From positions 1 through 10,401 of the forward strand of contig PWUC01000072.1 in the NCBI GenBank assembly GCA_003562655.1: 10,401 nucleotides of DNA. The letters run 5' to 3'. Numbering within the stretch: the stretch's first letter is position 1; each line of letters starts with the position of its first letter. The notes below the pieces were generated by a model. That model saw nothing but the letters and a program-made list of their open reading frames with translations. It did not search any database and had not been told where the DNA came from. The translations under genes were made by a program, and so were the position numbers. Below are positions 6,268 to 10,401 of the stretch, piece by piece. The DNA is from Clostridia bacterium. Lineage in GTDB: Bacteria; Bacillota_E; SLMV01; PUMD01.

Positions 6268-8127
6268 ATGACTTTGAGCGCAAAAGAGCTACTTCGGATG
6301 GGGCGACACGTACTGGGGCAGGCCCCGTTCTTTCATCCCGACGGATCGAGGATCTTCTTCCTCGGGGCGGGGTCAGGAACGGCTGAATACTGGGCAGTCG
6401 CACCCGAAGGAGGCACACCCGAACAGGTGACCGGGGGCCTGGGCGGTATGCCCTTCAACCGATGGTACAATGGAGCGTGCTCGCCGGACGGTCGATGGCT
6501 GGCACACCTGTCCAACAAGGCCGACAGGACGGGGCGGGGTGACGAGGTCGACATCTGGCTTCATCGTCTCGACGGATCTAACGAAGACATCCAGCTCACC
6601 CATATGGGCGCCGCCATCAACGCCATGCAGTGGACACCAGGCGGCGAGTTAATCCTGTTTTCCTGCAACCGGTACGGTAGCTACGATGTGTACTCCGTCC
6701 GCGTCCCGGACGGCCGGCTGAGACGACTTACAGACGACGTTTTGCACGAGGTGTATCCTACAGGTGTTCCCAACGAGGACCGGATATTGCACGTACGGCT
6801 GAACGAGGCATGGACGGACCACGAGATCATGTCGATTACCCCAAACGGCGGTGATGCTCGATGCGTGGCCACGGACGAAAACCTGTTCGACTACCGCTGC
6901 GGCAGGACCTTTGGCCATCCGCTCGTATCCCCTGGCGGTGAGACCCTCCTGTTTCCGTCCCAGCGCAGCGGATGGATCAACTACTGGCGGGTGCCTGTCT
7001 CCGGCGATACGGATCCCGAACCACTGGTACCCGCGGAGGCCGATCAGACAGAGGCCTGCTGGTCACCGAGCGGAGAGTACGTCGCATACATCGAGAACTA
7101 CAATGGAAGCCTACAGCTGCGCGTCGTCTCTTGCCAAACCGGCGATGTCACAGTAGTGGATTCACAGGAAACCGGGGTCTGCGCGTCTCCCACCTGGTCT
7201 CCGGATGGATCCCAGTTGGCCTACCTCTACCAGTCGCCGATCGAGCCGCTGGAACTCCGGGTTGCTGATTTCGAAAGCGGAAATGGCCTGTGCGTCGCGG
7301 AGACCCGGACCCTGGTGGGCCCGCCGCCCGAGGCACGAACCGGGGCCCTCGTTGCCCCCGAGAAAATTCACTTCGAAAGCTTCGATGGGCTGAAGATTTC
7401 CGCGTACCTGTACCGACCACAGCAGGCCGGTACGCGTGATTGCCCCGGGATCATGTGGATCCACGGCGGACCGACCAGTCAGTTCAGCGATACCTTCCAA
7501 CCGGACGTTCAGTTCTTCGCACAGCGCGGGTATGTCGTCCTGCTGCCCAACATACGCGGCAGCTCCGGCTACGGCAAGCACTTCGAGGATCTGAACAACA
7601 GGGACTGGGGACATGGCGACCTCGGGGACGTACTCCATGGAGTCCGCTACCTCAAGAGCCTCGATGAGGTTAACCCGGATGCAATGGCCATCCACGGCAC
7701 TAGCTACGGCGGGTGCATGACCATGGCCGCCATCGCCTTCGCCCCCGGGGTGTTTCACGCCGCTGCCGCCCACGCGGGGTACGGGGACTGGGTGGAATTC
7801 TACCGAAAAGAAGATCTTCAGCATGTCAAACTGCTCGACTATGAATTCGGCCCTCAACCGGAGAACGAGCATCTTCTCAGAAGGTCATCACCGATGTATC
7901 ACATCCGGGACATTCGAACGCCGACCCTGATCCTGTGCGGCGAGGGGGACCTGTCCCCCCAATCCGATGCTTCAAGGGTCTTCGCCAAGGAGATGGAGCG
8001 GCTTCACAAGCCCGTTCGGTACAGGACGTATCCTGGAGAATGCTACTACGTGGCCTCGACGGCGGGGAAAACGCAGATGTTGATAGACATGCTCGATTTC
8101 TTCGATCAGTATCTGCCGGGATCGTAG
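6268..8127 (+). CDS. S9 family peptidase (prolyl oligopeptidase / acylaminoacyl-peptidase-like), catalytic His replaced by Tyr
   Basis: This 619-residue protein has an N-terminal beta-propeller built from PD40/TolB-like blades (HPDGSRIFFLG, SPDGRWLAHLS, SPSGEYVAYIE, SPDGSQLAYLY) and a C-terminal alpha/beta-hydrolase domain from about residue 360. The oxyanion segment HGGP is at 399-402, the nucleophile Ser479 lies in GTSYGG, and Asp561 is in GEGDLSP. At the spot where the family has GHGF after YPGE, this protein has YPGECYYV, so Tyr593 replaces the catalytic His at the expected 32-residue distance from Asp561. It may be inactive, use another base, or belong to a variant subfamily. There is no signal peptide, so it is probably cytoplasmic. 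The start has GAGGGGG six bases upstream. It forms an operon with the M24 peptidase 66 bases downstream, suggesting breakdown of proline-containing peptides. Confidence 0.93.
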   Translation: MTLSAKELLRMGRHVLGQAPFFHPDGSRIFFLGAGSGTAEYWAVAPEGGTPEQVTGGLGGMPFNRWYNGACSPDGRWLAHLSNKADRTGRGDEVDIWLHRLDGSNEDIQLTHMGAAINAMQWTPGGELILFSCNRYGSYDVYSVRVPDGRLRRLTDDVLHEVYPTGVPNEDRILHVRLNEAWTDHEIMSITPNGGDARCVATDENLFDYRCGRTFGHPLVSPGGETLLFPSQRSGWINYWRVPVSGDTDPEPLVPAEADQTEACWSPSGEYVAYIENYNGSLQLRVVSCQTGDVTVVDSQETGVCASPTWSPDGSQLAYLYQSPIEPLELRVADFESGNGLCVAETRTLVGPPPEARTGALVAPEKIHFESFDGLKISAYLYRPQQAGTRDCPGIMWIHGGPTSQFSDTFQPDVQFFAQRGYVVLLPNIRGSSGYGKHFEDLNNRDWGHGDLGDVLHGVRYLKSLDEVNPDAMAIHGTSYGGCMTMAAIAFAPGVFHAAAAHAGYGDWVEFYRKEDLQHVKLLDYEFGPQPENEHLLRRSSPMYHIRDIRTPTLILCGEGDLSPQSDASRVFAKEMERLHKPVRYRTYPGECYYVASTAGKTQMLIDMLDFFDQYLPGS

Positions 8128-8193
8128 GACCCGGGTTGCCCTGGTCTGTGAAGCAGGAGAATCCTGGACCACCTTTGAAGGAGGAGAGACTGG

Positions 8194-9330
8194 ATGAACT
8201 ACGCTGCTCGTCTCGACAAGCTGCAGGCGACGATAGAACGCGAACTCTTCGACGGCCTGGTGTTCGGCATCGGGCCCAACTTCCGGTACTTCACGGGGAT
8301 TGGGGTGCCCTGGAGGCGCGAAGATGAACCCGCAGAGCCCGATTGCCTCCTGGTCCTGGGCCGCGGCGTTGCGCCCCAGGTGATCGCCCGCGCCTCGGGA
8401 TCGGCCTGCGCCGATGCATCGCCCGTGCAGACCCACGTGGTGAGCACGCAGACGGAAATCGTTGATCGGCTGAGGACGATCCTGCCCGGTCGCCGGATCG
8501 GGGTCGGTCCGAAGCCCGCCCGGGACTACCTGGAGCAACTGGTCAACGGTGCGGTTCCAAAGCCCACGGTCGTCGATGCCGACCGACTGGGTGAGCAAAT
8601 GCGATATCGCAAGAGCCCGAAGGAGATCGCCGTTCTGAGAAAGGCGGCCTCGCTCTGCGACCAGGTCATGGGAGCCATCCTTGACCGCATCCGCCCCGGA
8701 ACAAGCCAGCAGGAGCTGGAGAATATGATCGCAGAGATCGGCTGCGATTCCGGGGCCGAGGACGTTTCGTTCTCGCCGACCGCGGGATACGTAAAATCGG
8801 GAACGCCCCCCACCGATGACCCGTTCGTCTACCCGAAAAATGAGGGGCTGCTACCGGGGACGTCGATCGCCTTTGACTTCGGATTCGTGGTCGACGCGTA
8901 TTGCTCCGACTTCGGCCGCTCCTTTTACTGCGGACCGGCACCCGATCACATATCCGACGCCTACCGCGCACTGCAGGAGTCGCAATGCCATCTGATCAGC
9001 AGGATGAAGCCAGGGCAGTTGCTCCTGTGCGAGTTGTTTGACGTGATCGAGGAGGCCCTGGACGCGAGAGGATACGGGGACCGCCTCCGGGCCCGGCTGC
9101 CGGGACGGGGCCTCGGCCACCAGATCGGCGTGGACCTGCACGAGAATCCCCGATTGGGGCCCGATTCCCAGGTGACCCTGCAGCCCGGAATGGTGATGGC
9201 CCTCGAACCCAAGCTGTGGCTGCCGGGCGAGTACTACCTTCGCGTCGAGGACATCGTGCTCATCACCGAGGACGAACCGGAGGTGCTGACCAACTACGAC
9301 CGGGAGCTTTTCGAGCTGCCAGTCGAGTAG
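8194..9330 (+). CDS. M24 family metallopeptidase (Xaa-Pro aminopeptidase/dipeptidase type)
   Basis: This 378-residue protein has a creatinase-like N-terminal domain (about 1-140) and a pita-bread catalytic domain (about 150-378). All five dinuclear metal ligands are visible: Asp228 in AFDFG, Asp239 in SDFGRSF, His309 in GLGHQIG, Glu338 in ALEP and Glu352 in RVEDIV. The spacings (11 between the Asp residues, 14 between the Glu residues) are standard, so it should be active, releasing or splitting residues next to proline. AAGGAGGAG lies seven bases before the ATG, one of the strongest ribosome binding sites here. It follows the S9 gene by 66 bases on the same strand and is probably co-transcribed. 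No export signal is seen. Exact specificity (aminopeptidase P versus prolidase) cannot be settled from sequence alone. Confidence 0.93.
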   Translation: MNYAARLDKLQATIERELFDGLVFGIGPNFRYFTGIGVPWRREDEPAEPDCLLVLGRGVAPQVIARASGSACADASPVQTHVVSTQTEIVDRLRTILPGRRIGVGPKPARDYLEQLVNGAVPKPTVVDADRLGEQMRYRKSPKEIAVLRKAASLCDQVMGAILDRIRPGTSQQELENMIAEIGCDSGAEDVSFSPTAGYVKSGTPPTDDPFVYPKNEGLLPGTSIAFDFGFVVDAYCSDFGRSFYCGPAPDHISDAYRALQESQCHLISRMKPGQLLLCELFDVIEEALDARGYGDRLRARLPGRGLGHQIGVDLHENPRLGPDSQVTLQPGMVMALEPKLWLPGEYYLRVEDIVLITEDEPEVLTNYDRELFELPVE

Positions 9331-9702
9331 ATGATCCACCTGCAGCGTGGGATCGGGGCCCGCCCTCGATCTCACGTGGCCCGGGCCTACGAGGCCCAGA
9401 GGAAGGACCCTTCCGATTCCGGGGCGCACACAGCAGGCAGAGAATCTATCTGCAATCGCCCGCTCCCGGCAAAATCCGGGTTCGTCGCCCGCGCAGCAAG
9501 TTCACCGATCTACCAAGAAACGAACGCGTCGTTCATTCCTCCAAACTGAACGGCAGGAAGGAGCGAGGAATCAACAACCGACTGGACGAAGGGCAAAAAC
9601 AGTTGAGATCTGAAGGATCTGCACCGACGCACCTTTGCCTGCGAGGCAGGGAGGTCTGGGGCGATTACTGCCCCAAACACCTGCATCCCTGTTTCCATTC
9701 CC
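9331..9702. other. Noncoding stretch between M24 gene and IS remnant
   Basis: No gene is supported. Small inverted repeats are TGCCT/AGGCA (9636-9648) and TGGGGC/GCCCCA (9657-9675). They could end the peptidase transcript, but neither has a T-run. The left edge of the IS remnant is not defined by a terminal repeat that I can see. Confidence 0.4.
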
Positions 9703-10056
9703 GAAGCTGAGGTTGAGTCCTTCGAGCGCATCGTCAAGCGCAAAGAGCCCGGTCGCCCGCCGAGGGGGTACAGGCGCGATTAGGAAACTGTGTATCAGAT
9801 CAAACCGGAGTTGAGTCGGGACGAGGAGGCCATTCGTCAACGCAAGTCACGCGCCAGTTGTTTCGTATTGATCACCAACGTCCGAGATCAAGAGAAATGG
9901 TCCGACAGACGGGTATTGGAGCAATACAAAGACCAGAGTACTCTGGAACAGCACTTTCGATTCATCAAGAAACCCAAGGTTACAGGGCCCATCTACTTCG
10001 GGTGCGGCGACGGGGCCAGGTCTACCGAATCGAGCAATCCCACCTTTCTCCAGTAG
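9703..10056 (+). pseudogene. IS1634-type transposase, C-terminal remnant with in-frame stop
   Basis: The reading frame begins EAEVESFERIVKRKEPGRPP, hits TAG at 9781-9783, and continues in the same frame: ETVYQIKPELSRDEEAI, SCFVLITNV, then VLEQYKDQSTLEQHFRFIKKP and GPIYF. The trio FVLITN, YKDQ and HFRFIKKPKVTGPI matches the C-terminal catalytic part of IS1634-family (DDE) transposases, including the Glu of the YKxQ...E motif. Clear similarity stops near 10003, before the expected final helices. The N-terminal 400 or so residues are absent. It is a dead fragment; the stop and both truncations are seen directly, and the family call is from recognised motifs. Confidence 0.78.
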
Positions 10057-10400
10057 TCGGTATTATAGGCCAATAGTTGCATGTAATAGGACAAACCCAT
10101 GAGCTGGAATAGGGCCTGACTGTGTGGAGGCACGCGGTAGGTGCCGGGACTGCACCAGATCATCCGCGCCTTCAAAGGCCTGCTCTCCGGTGCCCGGCAT
10201 CGACCCCATACGGCCTCGGCCATACCCGTTGTGAGATCAGAGGGATGTTCCCACTGGCAGTTGAGGTGTGAGGGTATGATTATCCTGAGAGCAGACCATC
10301 CCCAGAGTGCTCCATCATGCGCCTGACCCAGGAGGAAGAGATTTGGGTCTTCCATCTCGTCGCCTATGAGGGCTCGGTCGGCAGTGCGATGATATCTAAC
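9993..10400 (-). CDS. Unrecognised protein, partial, enters from right edge
   Basis: An open minus-strand frame of about 135 codons runs from the right edge to TAG at 9993-9995. The peptide has realistic composition, rich in Trp and Tyr, with segments such as LFLLGQAHDGALWGWSALRI, GMAEAVWGRC, ARMIWCSPGTYRVPPHS and LSYYMQLLAYNTDYW. I do not recognise the family. The last 20 or so codons overlap the IS1634 remnant, so the stop codon appears to come from the IS, implying that the natural C-terminus was cut off by the insertion. An alternative is that this is a chance ORF; an internal ATG at 10355 could make a shorter product. Confidence 0.4.
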   Translation of the reverse strand, partial: VRYHRTADRALIGDEMEDPNLFLLGQAHDGALWGWSALRIIIPSHLNCQWEHPSDLTTGMAEAVWGRCRAPESRPLKARMIWCSPGTYRVPPHSQALFQLMGLSYYMQLLAYNTDYWRKVGLLDSVDLAPSPHPK

Positions 10401-10401
10401 A

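Noticed and set aside
7162..7872. Minus-strand open frame of 236 codons inside the S9 gene
   Set aside because: It is a shadow of a high-GC gene; the plus strand carries the HGGP and GTSYGG motifs.
8851..9429. Minus-strand open frame of 192 codons inside the M24 gene
   Set aside because: It is a shadow; the plus strand encodes all five M24 metal ligands.
1..10401. tRNA, rRNA or CRISPR array
   Set aside because: No cloverleaf-like sequence, rRNA segment or regularly spaced short direct repeats were seen on reading; a covariance search was not possible.

Overview
This is a GC-rich bacterial window with strong AGGAGG/GGAG ribosome binding sites, a Fur-type operator and remnants of insertion elements. 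These traits would suit a high-GC Bacillota-like (Clostridia/Limnochordia-type) anaerobe or facultative anaerobe. That placement is an inference from gene content and style, not from a marker gene.

Layout. (1) Positions 1-2985, minus strand, hold a tightly packed, partly overlapping operon. In transcription order it encodes a flippase-like integral membrane protein (LPG-synthase-TM/UPF0104 type), two tandem small SAM-dependent methyltransferases that resemble nicotianamine synthases, FeoA, and the start of the ferrous-iron GTPase transporter FeoB, which runs off the left edge. A Fur box matching 15 of 19 consensus positions (3027-3045) lies upstream of the first gene. (2) Positions 3070-4600 are a gene-poor, decayed stretch. 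It has one small unrecognised minus-strand ORF, a two-copy imperfect tandem repeat of about 190 bp, a frameshifted zinc-ribbon protein remnant (DUF6431-like) and several short inverted repeats. (3) Positions 4604-5695, minus strand, encode a DUF362 protein with a C-terminal 2[4Fe-4S] ferredoxin domain. (4) Positions 5696-6267 are a divergent intergenic region with a hairpin and a perfect 7-bp palindrome just before the next gene. (5) Positions 6268-9330, plus strand, hold a two-gene peptide-degradation operon: an S9 prolyl-oligopeptidase-family protein with Tyr where the catalytic His should be, then an M24 Xaa-Pro-type metallopeptidase with all five metal ligands. (6) Positions 9331-10401 hold noncoding DNA, the C-terminal remnant of an IS1634-type transposase with an in-frame stop, and an unrecognised minus-strand ORF that enters from the right edge and terminates inside the IS remnant.

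How the genes fit together. The most interesting unit is the Fur-box operon. Two nicotianamine-synthase-like enzymes and a membrane protein are placed directly ahead of FeoAB, which suggests iron-starvation-induced production of a small aminocarboxylate-like metal ligand, or another SAM-dependent modification, coupled to Fe(II) uptake. FeoB itself appears to carry a one-base frameshift right at its P-loop, which is either real decay or a sequence error. The S9-M24 pair would act in sequence on proline-containing peptides.
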